Source of the DNA: Gammaproteobacteria bacterium
GTDB lineage: Bacteria; Pseudomonadota; Gammaproteobacteria; SZUA-152
Direction: 5' to 3'
NCBI GenBank assembly: GCA_015487095.1
Contig: WFQM01000270.1
Coordinates: 1 to 35,252 of the forward strand
Length of the DNA stretch: 35,252 nt
Shown here: piece by piece, positions 15,716-25,874 of the stretch
How positions within the stretch are numbered: the first letter of the stretch is position 1
How the letters are laid out: every line of letters starts with the position of its first letter
Notes under the pieces: model-generated
Told to the model about the DNA's origin: nothing
What the model saw: the letters and a program-made list of their open reading frames with translations, nothing else
Database searches by the model: none
Translations under genes and position numbers: made by a program

Positions 15716-17608
15716 CTACCCTCTGGCACCACCTGATACGGTTATCATTGCACCTTTTTCAGTGTTTCCACTTCCGCCTGTCACTTTCGAGTCACTGGGT
15801 GGCACTTCTTCGTTACGCTTTGGCGCTACACCTGGCATCGCGTTCATGGGTCCCCGTATCGTCACATTACGGCGGGTTGCAGAGCGCCCCTCAGTACCGG
15901 TGACATGTTCACCCCGGTCCCAATCATTACCTGTGACAGTCAAACCCGTTGAGAGACCTTCACCCGTCACGCGGGAAACCTTGGCTTCTTTTGCTTTTTC
16001 AACCGGCGCTCTCGGTACAGCAACGGGAGACTCATTGCGGCGGCCACTGGATCTGAACTGTTCCGTCCCGGTCACTTTCCCCTCACCGAGTGAAAAAGTG
16101 CCACTAACACGCCCCTGTTCATAGCTCGTACCCGTCACCGCCGATGCAACCACGGGTGCTTCGCTCGCATGAACGAGTGCTTCGCTGGCATGATTCGGTG
16201 TCGCAATACTGAAAGTTCCCCATGGAGCCCCTTCCAATGGCTGTGGAAAATCACTATCACCTACCTGAGCAGGTGTTGTGCCGCAGACATTGATTTGCTC
16301 ACTGTCGCCCAAATAAGCCGTTCCGCTTACCGACTGACAACTGCCTTTTTCTGTTCCTGTCAATCCGGACAAACCGGGTTGCACACCACTGATATCGCGG
16401 CCGGTATTACTTTTCATTGGCAAAGAAGTCCTGGCCTGTATGGCTTTAACTTCTTGCGGCATACAATAATCCAGCGTTTGCTCAACACCCGCATAGGGTG
16501 TCCCGGTAACTGCCTTGCAGGTGCCCAACTCATCCCCGGTGACTGAACGGGATCGCGCAGGCTTTGATCCTGAGACAATCAGCCCTCGTGTTGTTTGCGA
16601 ATGGCTGACTTTCGCGCTTCCCGGCTCTGGCTTCGACTGACAGAAATTGTCGTACTGCTCACGGCCAACATACTCATTACCCGTCACATTCCGGCAACTC
16701 CCCCGCTCATCACCCGTGACACGCTCGCTGCGCCCCACTTTTCCACCACCTGTCACTGTTGATCCACTCAGTGTTTCTGTGGTTTGCACTTTTGCAGGCA
16801 CGATTGGCAAAACCTTAGGCGAATCCGCCTGGCAAAAATCAGTAAAAACTTCACTCGACATGTAGTCTGTACCGGTTACTGAGCGACACAAACCTATCTC
16901 GTCACCTGTTGTTTTTTCGCTATGCGCAACCTTTGTACCTGTCACTCCGGTTTCGGGTCGCGGACGCTTTCGACCAACCGGCGCAGGCGCTGCGGCACCC
17001 TGAGCACCCGTGGCACTCCGTTGTGCGCGAATACTACGGGCCAGTTGCCGACCTGATATATCAGGGTTCTGGTGCTTTACCATCTGCGCAGAACTCAGAC
17101 CTTTACGGAACACATCGTGTCCGCTTTTGCCATGTTTCGCTAACATCTCACGACGCAATCGGGAATTAATCCGCCCTGCATTGCTCGGTGTTACCTTCTT
17201 TGGCTCCTGGCTGCGGCGACGGCTCCCCGACTTGGGTGACACTCGCGACAACGCGGAAGTAGATGGTACGTTTTTCGCGCAATCCCCTTCACCGTTGCAA
17301 CCACAGCCACAGTCTTTTTTCTCTTGAGCCTGATTACGTGCACTGCGCATCGTATCCGCCATGCGCTGACGATCCGTAGAAGCAACACCCGACTTGCCTT
17401 GTTTAGACATGGCCCGTCTTCGTGCCTGAGACGCAGCACGCCCCGTGCTCGTCACCGTAGCTGGACGTCTTGCTACCGCAGCCGCCACGGGAGGCGTGCT
17501 CGACACCGCTGGAGCACTTGTGTTGCTTCTGGCAGACGAGACATTTTTGCCACTCACTTGTGCTTCGCGACGCGCCATTGAGGCAGCACGACCTGACAGC
17601 TTTTGCAT
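15716..17608 (-). CDS. csoS2: Carboxysome scaffold protein CsoS2
   Basis: This 630-residue intrinsically disordered scaffold links RuBisCO to the shell. The N-terminal region has four basic helical repeats of the GRAASMARREAQVSGK type, which bind RuBisCO in known CsoS2 proteins. The middle region has about four M repeats built on VTGDE...C...VTGT-x-Y...C (for example ERVTGDERGSCRNVTGNEYV), which contact the shell. The C-terminal region has VTGNDWDRGEHVTGT and ends in ITVSGGARG, the conserved shell-anchoring peptide. It is shorter than the roughly 870-residue Halothiobacillus protein and has fewer M repeats. A cysteine-rich insert, CGCGCNGEGDC, sits near residue 100. I saw no convincing slippery site for the two-form frameshift known elsewhere. 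Confidence 0.95.
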   Translation of the reverse strand: MQKLSGRAASMARREAQVSGKNVSSARSNTSAPAVSSTPPVAAAVARRPATVTSTGRAASQARRRAMSKQGKSGVASTDRQRMADTMRSARNQAQEKKDCGCGCNGEGDCAKNVPSTSALSRVSPKSGSRRRSQEPKKVTPSNAGRINSRLRREMLAKHGKSGHDVFRKGLSSAQMVKHQNPDISGRQLARSIRAQRSATGAQGAAAPAPVGRKRPRPETGVTGTKVAHSEKTTGDEIGLCRSVTGTDYMSSEVFTDFCQADSPKVLPIVPAKVQTTETLSGSTVTGGGKVGRSERVTGDERGSCRNVTGNEYVGREQYDNFCQSKPEPGSAKVSHSQTTRGLIVSGSKPARSRSVTGDELGTCKAVTGTPYAGVEQTLDYCMPQEVKAIQARTSLPMKSNTGRDISGVQPGLSGLTGTEKGSCQSVSGTAYLGDSEQINVCGTTPAQVGDSDFPQPLEGAPWGTFSIATPNHASEALVHASEAPVVASAVTGTSYEQGRVSGTFSLGEGKVTGTEQFRSSGRRNESPVAVPRAPVEKAKEAKVSRVTGEGLSTGLTVTGNDWDRGEHVTGTEGRSATRRNVTIRGPMNAMPGVAPKRNEEVPPSDSKVTGGSGNTEKGAMITVSGGARG

Positions 17609-17644
17609 GGCTTTTACTCCTTACTTGAACTCTCTAACCTTGTA

Positions 17645-17674
17645 GCTGGCCATGGAGATTTCTCCGTAGCCAGC
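17645..17674 (-). terminator. Stem-loop between cbbS and csoS2 (attenuator or mRNA-processing hairpin)
   Basis: A 30-base hairpin lies between cbbS and csoS2: outer arms GCTGGC/GCCAGC and an inner stem GGAGA/TCTCC, separated by short 3-base bulges, with no U-tract. Such a structure can reduce read-through or protect the upstream mRNA, which would give more RuBisCO than shell protein. The structure is seen; the role is inferred. Confidence 0.6.
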
Positions 17675-17696
17675 CTCCCCTGCTCATTTATCAGGA

Positions 17697-18035
17697 CTAG
17701 GCACGATAAACGACGAAACAAACACCTTGGCTTTGTGTGTAGCTGTCGTAACCAATCAGTCTGACATGATGACCCGGGTAGGCCCGGTGACAGGCTTCAA
17801 GCTCATTAACGACATTGCTTAACTCGGTTTCACCAAAGAAAGGAAGTTTCCACATAGGCCAATAGTGATCGGCTGCCTGGGCGGGTACTTCGTGCTCGAT
17901 TGCCGGCGTCAAACCCTGAGCAAGCATGTAGTTTATCTGTTCATAAACTTCTTCTTGCGTCAATGCTGGCAAAAACGAGAAAGTTTCGAGTGTTTGCTGG
18001 GTGCGATAATCACCGATTTGTGAATCTACATTCAT
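17697..18035 (-). CDS. cbbS: RuBisCO small subunit, form I
   Basis: This 112-residue small subunit caps the L8 core. Family motifs are ETFSFLPALTQEEVYEQINY, YWPMWKLPFFGE and the C-terminal RLIGYDSYTQSQGVCFVVYR. Its place directly after cbbL and before csoS2 identifies it as the carboxysomal form IA (IAc) type. It begins 34 bases after cbbL. In known carboxysomes, N-terminal CsoS2 repeats bind at the large/small-subunit interface. Confidence 0.97.
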   Translation of the reverse strand: MNVDSQIGDYRTQQTLETFSFLPALTQEEVYEQINYMLAQGLTPAIEHEVPAQAADHYWPMWKLPFFGETELSNVVNELEACHRAYPGHHVRLIGYDSYTQSQGVCFVVYRA

Positions 18036-18069
18036 AATTTTCTCCTGATTTTCTTGGGCAAACAGGGCG

Positions 18070-19482
18070 TTAAGCCACGTCTAACTTGTCAACGGTATCG
18101 AATTCAAACTTGATTTCTTTCCAGGTTTCCATTGCGATAGCCAACTCAGGACTATGACTCGCAGCACCTTCCATGATTTCACGCGCTTCACGCTCCAAGT
18201 CACGACCTTCGTTACGTGCTTTCACGCAAGCTTCCAGTGCGACACGATTAGCGGCTGCGCCTGCTGCATTACCCCATGGATGTCCCTGTGTACCACCACC
18301 AAACTGAAGAATGGAGTCATCACCAAAGATGCTCACCAGCGCAGGCATGTGCCATACATGAATTCCGCCCGATGCCACCGCAAATACGCCCGGCATAGAA
18401 CCCCAATCCTGATCAAAGAAAATACCGCGAGAGCGATCTTCAGGAATGAACGACTCACGCAGCAAATCGACAAAACCCAAAGTAGAAGCGCGATCACCTT
18501 CCAGCTTGCCGACGACCGTACCGGTATGCAGATGATCACCACCTGACAAACGAAGACACTTGGCTAATACGCGGAAGTGGATACCGTGTTTTGGGTTACG
18601 ATCAATAACCGCATGCATCGCACGATGGATGTGCAACAGGATGCCATTCTTGCGACACCATTTTGCCAGACCGGTATTCGCTGTAAAACCACCCGTCAGG
18701 AAGTCATGCATGATCACAGGCTGACCCAATTCTTTGGCGAACTCAGCACGCTCATACATATCTTCAGGCGTATTGGCTGTCACGTTCAAATAGTGACCTT
18801 TCGTCTCACCCGTTTCTGCCTGTGCCTTATTGACCGCTTCAGCCACAAATTCGAAACGATTCTGCCAGCGCATGAAGGGCTGTGAGTTTACGTTTTCATC
18901 GTCTTTGGTTAAATCCAGACCACCACGCAGACACTCATAGACAGCACGACCATAGTTTTTCGCTGAAAGGCCCAGTTTTGGCTTGATGGTACAACCCAGC
19001 AGTGGGCGACCATATTTATTTAACTTGTCACGTTCAACCTGAATACCACTGGGAGGTCCCATGCAGGTTTTCACGAAAGCAATCGGGAAGCGAATATCTT
19101 CAAGACGCAGGTATCTCAACGCTTTAAAGCCGAAGACATTACCCACCAATGACGTTAATACATTGACAATCGAACCTTCTTCAAAAAGATCCAGTGGGTA
19201 AGCGATAAAGGTGTAGAAGCTCTCTTTATCCCCTGGCACATCTTCGATACGGTACGCACGACCCTTGTAGAATTCCATATCGGTCAACAATTCAGACCAT
19301 ACTGTACTCCACGTTCCCGTTGAAGATTCCGCAGCAACAGCGGCGGCGGCTTCTTCACGTGGCACACCTTCCTGCTGTGTTACCTTGAAACACGCCAACA
19401 AATCCGTATCCAACGGTACATAGTCCGGCGCCCAATACAGGTCACGATACTCTTTTACACCAGCATCAAATTTTTTAGCCAT
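18070..19482 (-). CDS. cbbL: RuBisCO large subunit, form I, carboxysomal
   Basis: This 470-residue large subunit carboxylates RuBP. Active-site landmarks are [11 protein letters not shown] with K167, the carbamylated-lysine motif [10 protein letters not shown] with K193, and [29 protein letters not shown] (loop 6) and [10 protein letters not shown]. The ORF track opens at 19527, but ATG at 19482 ([17 protein letters not shown]) with an upstream AGGAG site is the usual form IA start. It is the first gene of the cso operon. The upstream 560 bases hold dyads suited to CbbR binding and a structured RNA candidate. Confidence 0.98.
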   Translation of the reverse strand: MAKKFDAGVKEYRDLYWAPDYVPLDTDLLACFKVTQQEGVPREEAAAAVAAESSTGTWSTVWSELLTDMEFYKGRAYRIEDVPGDKESFYTFIAYPLDLFEEGSIVNVLTSLVGNVFGFKALRYLRLEDIRFPIAFVKTCMGPPSGIQVERDKLNKYGRPLLGCTIKPKLGLSAKNYGRAVYECLRGGLDLTKDDENVNSQPFMRWQNRFEFVAEAVNKAQAETGETKGHYLNVTANTPEDMYERAEFAKELGQPVIMHDFLTGGFTANTGLAKWCRKNGILLHIHRAMHAVIDRNPKHGIHFRVLAKCLRLSGGDHLHTGTVVGKLEGDRASTLGFVDLLRESFIPEDRSRGIFFDQDWGSMPGVFAVASGGIHVWHMPALVSIFGDDSILQFGGGTQGHPWGNAAGAAANRVALEACVKARNEGRDLEREAREIMEGAASHSPELAIAMETWKEIKFEFDTVDKLDVA

Positions 19483-19565
19483 AGTCAGTTCACTCCTGCT
19501 GTGCTTGTTTAAATTCTTCAAGGGCAAGACTAACGACGTATAAACATTAAGACCAATTGATAGTT

Positions 19566-19684
19566 TGAATCCTATTCATTTACGAACGTCAATGGTGTCA
19601 GCCGTTATCAAACGCACTATATCGATTTCAATCGGTATGTGCATCATTTACATGCCCGGTAAGACTTACGGCCGACGACCGTAA
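19566..19684 (-). promoter_or_regulatory. cbbL upstream region with candidate CbbR operator dyads
   Basis: Upstream of cbbL three dyads stand out: TGAAT-CCT-ATTCA (19566-19578), CGATT-TC-AATCG near 19624-19635, and TTACGG-N7-CCGTAA (19666-19684), the last followed by a second CCGTAA. On the minus strand a TTGACG hexamer in the same region may be a -35, but the -10 is unclear. LysR proteins such as CbbR bind interrupted dyads in promoters like this; the sites are candidates only. Confidence 0.4.
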
Positions 19685-19884
19685 CATACCGTAATAAAAA
19701 GGAAAATACGCCTCACTACCTAATCGCCGACTCAGACTGACTTTTTATGACTTAAACGGCCCAGATTTCGGCAAAGCTGGATATCCCTTGTTTTATTCGC
19801 GGGAACTACTAGATATCCTATATGCGAGAGGCAATTATTAGACTGGGTACCAGGACTCTTTCAATGTGATATTGCTAGGCTTAG

Positions 19885-19978
19885 TTAGCCTGTCAGCCTT
19901 CAGGGCAAAGCGCACCTCGCGGTGAATGGCTGCTCCCTTTGCAAGAGACGAACGTAGCCCTGGAAGCTGACAAACCAA
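19885..19978 (-). ncRNA. Candidate structured RNA: 22-bp rod with GNRA-capped inner hairpin
   Basis: On the minus strand, 19978-19957 and 19906-19885 form a stem of 21 pairs out of 22, including several G-U wobbles. The 50-base loop contains CACC-GCGA-GGTG, a hairpin with a GNRA tetraloop in this orientation only, and AAAG/CTTT that could stack on the main stem. It lies about 75 bases past the hypothetical gene at 20051 and about 400 bases before cbbL. No poly-U terminator follows. It could be a small regulatory RNA, a long-leader element or a processing structure. I do not recognise the family. Confidence 0.4.
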
Positions 19979-20050
19979 GAACGGATCAAACTATCTGATG
20001 ATTTTGATACTCACCGAGTTTGTTTTTGATTCGGGTCGCGTGATGCAAAA
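19979..20050. other. Gap after hypothetical gene; weak inverted repeat only
   Basis: This short stretch lies downstream of the minus-strand gene at 20051 and upstream of the structured RNA candidate. It contains ATCAAA-N12-TTTGAT and no GC-rich terminator. The remaining cbbL-side sequence (19685-19884) contains GGATATC/GATATCC arms 26 bases apart (19779-19818) and nothing I can name. Confidence 0.3.
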
Positions 20051-20644
20051 TCAGCCGCTTTTAAGGCTGAATATATCGTTCACTACTGGCTGGATACGCT
20101 GCACCAGTTCTGGTGCTTCGATATCCATCACCTGCTCCAATACCCACCGATCATCACTGAGCGACATAATGTCCGCCACATTTTTCGCCAGATAACGTAA
20201 GAAATCATAGGCCGGACCGTCTCCATCAAAGCCGCATTCGGCATAATTGGCCAACCGCCCGTTAAGTTTGTCGATAAACTCCGCTTTGTAATCACCGGCT
20301 CCCAACAGGTCAATTTGATTACTTTCAATTGTTAACGCAATTTCTTTTGCGATACCATTAATCAAAGACCCACGTTCTTCTTCGCTCAGTTTGCCATAAA
20401 TCATTCTGTCGGTGATGTGCAGCATAAAAATACAAAACTCAGCAATCACATCAATGGCCTGGGAGTCTTCACGAAAACGGAAATTTTTCTTCTCCATGCG
20501 CATGAAGGCCTCCTTTGCCAACTTCCAGATATTAATGGCTGCCACGCTGCACAGGTTTTCCAGTGTCTTGGCTCGTTGTGAACCTTCACGGTTTCTCTCT
20601 GAGCGTGTCGAACGATGCCAACGGGTTTTAAGACGAACAGCCAT
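20051..20644 (-). CDS. Hypothetical protein upstream of the cbb/cso operon
   Basis: This 197-residue soluble, probably all-alpha protein has a basic N-terminus (RLKTRWHRSTRSERNR) and no signal peptide or membrane helix. I do not recognise a family. Internal features are an acidic helical body (SEEERGSLINGIAKEIALTI) and a conserved-looking GAGDYKAEFIDKLNGRLANY block. It reads toward cbbL but is separated by about 570 bases, so it is probably its own unit. The divergent neighbour is a Sel1-repeat gene. Confidence 0.7.
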   Translation of the reverse strand: MAVRLKTRWHRSTRSERNREGSQRAKTLENLCSVAAINIWKLAKEAFMRMEKKNFRFREDSQAIDVIAEFCIFMLHITDRMIYGKLSEEERGSLINGIAKEIALTIESNQIDLLGAGDYKAEFIDKLNGRLANYAECGFDGDGPAYDFLRYLAKNVADIMSLSDDRWVLEQVMDIEAPELVQRIQPVVNDIFSLKSG

Positions 20645-20666
20645 ATTTTTCTCCCATCAAACGTAC

Positions 20667-20745
20667 ACACAGTGTAATTCCGGGAACCCATTTCAGGCAT
20701 ACCCAATATGAGCTTAGCAGCACATTTAATCTGCATACACAGTGT
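20667..20745. promoter_or_regulatory. Two identical ACACAGTGT palindromes in a divergent intergenic region
   Basis: The 271-base gap between the minus-strand hypothetical gene and the plus-strand Sel1 gene contains the palindrome ACACAGTGT twice, at 20667-20675 and 20737-20745, 70 bases apart; the first extends to TACACACAGTGTA. Paired dyads between divergent genes are typical operator sites. No regulator can be assigned. Confidence 0.3.
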
Positions 20746-20915
20746 CTTTATTGTCGCAAAACACCTTATTATTGAGTGGTTTTCAGCATCCCACAGACTC
20801 GTTAGACTGCCCTTGAGCTGGCCCATGTTTGATTTGAAAACATTCACTGAATCTGCACAGAAAAACTGCCATATTTCTGAAATCCCAGCCATACTGACCA
20901 TCTTGGAGCACACTT

Positions 20916-21344
20916 ATGAATGACACAGATTTTGACTTACAAAGCGGTATAGCGGCATTCGAAGCCAAAGATTTTACCAGTGCCCTCCGCCTGCTTTCAC
21001 CACTGGCTGATGACGGCATCGCCGAAGCACAATACCGCATGGGCATGATGTTTCAAAATGGTCTGGGACGTGTAAAAAATGGTGAACAAGGCGTTCGATG
21101 GATGCGCGCTGCCGCAAACCAGGGGCACGCCTACGCACAGCACGGGTTGGGAGTAATGTACCTATACGGCGAGGGAGTGGAAAAAAATGAAGCCTCCGCA
21201 CTGGAATGGTTCCACCGTGCTGCCGGACAAGGGCTGCCCGGCGCACAGATGACTCTTGGTATGATGTACGAAAACGGTCAGGGCGTGGAAAAAAATGAGG
21301 TCGAGGCACGTCGCTGGTATAACCTAGCCGATGAAAACAGTTAA
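20916..21344 (+). CDS. Sel1-repeat (TPR-like) protein
   Basis: This 142-residue protein is made of about three Sel1-like repeats of roughly 36 residues, visible as AQYRMGMMFQNGLGRVKN, AQHGLGVMYLYGEGVEKNE and AQMTLGMMYENGQGVEKNE, each followed by A-x-x-W-x-x-x-A-A. There is no signal peptide, so it is cytosolic. Such alpha-solenoids act as adaptors; a specific partner cannot be inferred. It ends shortly before a convergent small gene. Confidence 0.88.
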   Translation: MNDTDFDLQSGIAAFEAKDFTSALRLLSPLADDGIAEAQYRMGMMFQNGLGRVKNGEQGVRWMRAAANQGHAYAQHGLGVMYLYGEGVEKNEASALEWFHRAAGQGLPGAQMTLGMMYENGQGVEKNEVEARRWYNLADENS

Positions 21345-21367
21345 CCTAAATTAATCAGCGGATCACG

Positions 21368-21565
21368 CTACTTACTTTCCCACGTAGAAAAATTACTATC
21401 GTTCCTGGCCTCACCATCCGCGTAACCCGCTTCATAGGCATCGTTCACGCGCTGCTCTTCCACCTTCGGGTTTTGCAAAAAGCCACTGGCCCAACCGACA
21501 ATATATTCACGGGAAACGTTGGCTTTTTCCATTTTTTCAATAGCGGCATAATAATCTTCATTCAT
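21368..21565 (-). CDS. Small acidic hypothetical protein
   Basis: This protein of about 65 residues (MNEDYYAAIEKMEKANVS...) is acidic and helical, with a VGWASGFLQNPKVEEQR stretch and a YEAGYADGEA segment that look conserved, but I do not recognise it. The ORF track starts at 21592; the ATG at 21565 is preferred because a GGGGGAG site lies upstream of it and inside the longer version. It converges on the Sel1 gene with a 23-base gap. Confidence 0.6.
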   Translation of the reverse strand: MNEDYYAAIEKMEKANVSREYIVGWASGFLQNPKVEEQRVNDAYEAGYADGEARNDSNFSTWESK

Positions 21566-21887
21566 CGTATCTTTATCTCCCCCATCAATCAATCTCAGAA
21601 TTACAGAAAATTAGACTATACTAATAATACTTCAATGAGGCAGTATTGCAATTTATTTTTACGCTCAGCAGGACAAGCCTGCACCGCCCACACCGACTTA
21701 CAAAAATTACACTTTACCCCGACCTACGCGCATATTCGGCACATAATATCTGAGATAACTGTACCGACACAGTTTAGGCATAAAATTCAGCTTCCACAGA
21801 ACACATCGATAACACCTTGTTAATCAATGAGATAAATATCCACGCACTGTTACACCTCATAACCATTCTCGACACTGTTAAAGAACG

Positions 21888-23521
<1,634 letters not shown>

Positions 23522-23541
23522 ATTCATGCGACAATCGCCAT

Positions 23542-24033
23542 ATGCCTGCTTCTATAGCAAATAAGGCCATCTATCCCGGCACCTTCGACCCCATCACCCA
23601 TGGCCATTCCGATCTGGTCAAACGCGCTACCCGCTTGTTTGACCGAGTCATCGTGGCCTTGGCTGCCAACCCCGGCAAACAGCCTACATTCACTCTGGAG
23701 GAGCGCCTGGAACTGGCACGCATAGCATTGGCGGAATACGACAATGTGGAAATCTGTTCCTTTGATGGTCTGTTAGTGGAATTCGCCCGAACAAAACAGG
23801 CGCGGATCATTCTGCGCGGCCTGCGCGCTGTGTCTGATTTTGATCATGAATTCCAGCTGGCAGGCATGAACCGAAAGCTCGCACCTGATATAGAAACGCT
23901 GTTTCTGACACCTGCCGAGCAATATTCCCATATTTCTTCAAGCCTGGTACGGGAAATTGCCACTTTAGGCGGTGATGTTACTCCCTTCGTCCATGAAAAA
24001 ATCAGGGATGAACTCACGCGTAAATTGCGGTAA
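23542..24033 (+). CDS. coaD: Phosphopantetheine adenylyltransferase
   Basis: This 163-residue enzyme catalyses the penultimate step of coenzyme A synthesis, transferring AMP to 4'-phosphopantetheine. The nucleotidyltransferase signature is complete: [20 protein letters not shown] (T/HxGH type), the [20 protein letters not shown] block and the [15 protein letters not shown] (ISSS-x-x-R) motif. It lies 20 bases after rsmD; the rsmD-coaD-ferredoxin order is common in gammaproteobacteria and supports both assignments. Confidence 0.97.
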   Translation: MPASIANKAIYPGTFDPITHGHSDLVKRATRLFDRVIVALAANPGKQPTFTLEERLELARIALAEYDNVEICSFDGLLVEFARTKQARIILRGLRAVSDFDHEFQLAGMNRKLAPDIETLFLTPAEQYSHISSSLVREIATLGGDVTPFVHEKIRDELTRKLR

Positions 24034-24057
24034 AATCCTTAGACTAAATACTTCTAA

Positions 24058-24342
<285 letters not shown>

Positions 24343-24423
24343 CACAACCAGCTCGTTATGCCGCATGCCCCCCTTTTGTTCCTGGCAATAGACCCGATCT
24401 TTCCACTATTATCGGAACTTGCG

Positions 24424-24460
24424 CAGCCCCAGCCAATTGGGTAGACTCGGGGCTGATTTT
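24424..24460 (+). terminator. Probable terminator after the ferredoxin gene
   Basis: CAGCCCC (24424-24430) pairs with GGGGCTG (24449-24455), followed by ATTTTT. The loop is long (18 bases), so strength is uncertain. Confidence 0.5.
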
Positions 24461-24507
24461 TACACTAAACCTCCTGTGTGGGGGAGGGGTTCTGAGGAGA
24501 ATTTTTG

Positions 24508-24612
24508 ATGGATATCATCGTACCGATTGCTGTGTTTTTGCTCATTCTCGTCTCTACCACCATGCTGGGTGGTATGGGGTGTGATGCGGCAGCTAAAGCC
24601 CGCAAGCAATAA
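24508..24612 (+). CDS. 34-residue single-span membrane peptide
   Basis: This ORF is too short for the track. It begins MDIIVPIAVFLLILVSTT, has one hydrophobic helix, then a GGMGCDAAA segment and a short basic tail ending KARKQ. A GAGGAGA ribosome site stands 7 bases before the ATG, and two GC-rich hairpins, one followed by T residues, come directly after the stop, so it looks like a real stand-alone transcription unit. Similar tiny membrane peptides serve as oxidase accessory subunits. The nearby oxidase-like gene makes that attractive but it is unproven. Confidence 0.55.
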   Translation: MDIIVPIAVFLLILVSTTMLGGMGCDAAAKARKQ

Positions 24613-24620
24613 AATAAATA

Positions 24621-24671
24621 CGGGGCTCTTAGCCCCGAATGCAAAAAAGCCCGGATTCCCCGGGCTTTTTT
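24621..24671. terminator. Double hairpin, bidirectional rho-independent terminator
   Basis: Two stems follow the small peptide gene: CGGGGCT-CTT-AGCCCCG (24621-24637) and GCCCGG-ATTCC-CCGGGC (24649-24665), the second flanked by A6 and T6. The flanking tracts allow termination on both strands. Confidence 0.85.
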
Positions 24672-24789
24672 GTGTGGTTTCTGCTGTGAGCTCATAAAAA
24701 ATGTCGGCGCTCAGCATTAACAAAAAGTCACTGCCTTACTTAAGCACGTTACGTGTATCCTGCTCCTCTACATAACACAGTTGTATTCT

Positions 24790-25347
24790 ATGCAAACGTC
24801 ACATCAACCCGAAAAACTGTCTATCCCTACAGAGGATGACACCTATCTTGTTAAATACCTGATGGTATCCGCACTCTGCCTGTTCATCGGTACGGTACAT
24901 GGCGTACTACAGGTTATCCGCCCGATACGCGCATGGCTGGACAGCATCGGCAGCCCTTACGGCGGCCCTGGTCACCTCATCGACCCTCTAGCTCATGCTC
25001 ACATCAACGTCATCGGTGGTGTTGTCATTTTTCTCATGGGTGCCTCGTATTATCTGTTACCCAGAATGGGAGGAGTCCGCCTCTATTCTCAGCGACTGGT
25101 GCAACATACCCTTTGGTGGACCGGCCTCGGCATTGCCGGTTTTTACACCACCCTGATGACCTTTGGCATTCTTGAGGGCATCGCCCTGCTGGAAGACCCT
25201 GATTCAGTAGACGACATCCACCGCTTTTACGGCCCCACTATTGCCTCCGTCTCCACCATTATGGGCATTGGTTTCTGGCTCTACTTTGCCAATGTCTTTT
25301 TGACTTTCCGCAAAATTCGCAAGTTGAGTTCCGTGAAACCATCATGA
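24790..25347 (+). CDS. Small heme-copper-oxidase subunit I-like (CcoN/NorB-related) membrane protein
   Basis: This protein of about 185 residues has four predicted membrane helices. The second contains HAHINVIGGVVIFLMGASYY next to YLLPRMGG, which resembles the heme-ligating helix of CcoN/NorB-type oxidases. A full subunit I has at least 12 helices and further histidines, so this is a single-module relative. The ORF-track start is TTG; ATG at 24790 is preferred, though no strong ribosome site is seen. It overlaps the next gene by 4 bases (ATGA). Next to an opposing cytochrome cluster, a role in heme or copper binding or as an oxidase accessory is plausible. Confidence 0.7.
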   Translation: MQTSHQPEKLSIPTEDDTYLVKYLMVSALCLFIGTVHGVLQVIRPIRAWLDSIGSPYGGPGHLIDPLAHAHINVIGGVVIFLMGASYYLLPRMGGVRLYSQRLVQHTLWWTGLGIAGFYTTLMTFGILEGIALLEDPDSVDDIHRFYGPTIASVSTIMGIGFWLYFANVFLTFRKIRKLSSVKPS

Positions 25348-25853
25348 TCCTGGAATGCGGCTGCCCTGGCGAATATCCCGATTGGCACAAACAGGACATT
25401 AACCTGGCTCACCACGCCGCACACGCCCTACCCATCGCCAGCTTCCTACACATGCCGTTGTCGTATGAAACTTACAAGCAACGCCAGCAAAACGAGATTG
25501 AGCAACTGGAATTACGCGAACGCTGGCCGGGTTTTGCATTAACGCGCACTGGCTGGCTGCGCGGAAAAATGATTCGATTGCTAGAGAAGGGCGAGTCGCC
25601 TTCACGCCATTTTTTACACCTACCTGCTGATTTTCAATTGCAGGGGCTTTTACACGAGGGCGGCATTGGTACCCTGCGCACAAGCGTACGTGAACAACAA
25701 ATGCGGTTATTGGACAGCGGCCGCATGCCCAAAGAAATGTATTTGGCATATCTCACCTGCCCAACCTGCTGTGATAGCCGTGGCGGAGAACGCATTTTAT
25801 TATTGCGACGCTGGCGCAGCAGCCGTCGCTTGGCAGAAAAGACCCGTCAATAA
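25344..25853 (+). CDS. Hypothetical protein with paired cysteine motifs
   Basis: This 169-residue protein is translationally coupled (ATGA overlap) to the oxidase-I-like gene. It starts MILECGCPGEYPDWH, contains a HHAAHA stretch, and has CPTCCDSRGG near the C-terminus, so it could bind a metal through Cys and His. It has no membrane segment or signal peptide and is rich in Arg and Leu at the end. I do not recognise the family. Coupling suggests it helps the product of the preceding gene. Confidence 0.7.
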   Translation: MILECGCPGEYPDWHKQDINLAHHAAHALPIASFLHMPLSYETYKQRQQNEIEQLELRERWPGFALTRTGWLRGKMIRLLEKGESPSRHFLHLPADFQLQGLLHEGGIGTLRTSVREQQMRLLDSGRMPKEMYLAYLTCPTCCDSRGGERILLLRRWRSSRRLAEKTRQ

Positions 25854-25874
25854 ATTTTTTAAGGGTCACCAGCG

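Noticed and set aside
15716-17608. Programmed -1 frameshift site in csoS2, as in Halothiobacillus
   Set aside because: The only A-rich candidate (GAGAAAAAAGAC near residue 97) is in the wrong frame register for a standard slippery heptamer and too early in the gene.
19885-19978. 6S RNA
   Set aside because: The rod shape is suggestive but the element is half the usual length and lacks recognisable 6S sequence; kept only as an unnamed structured RNA.
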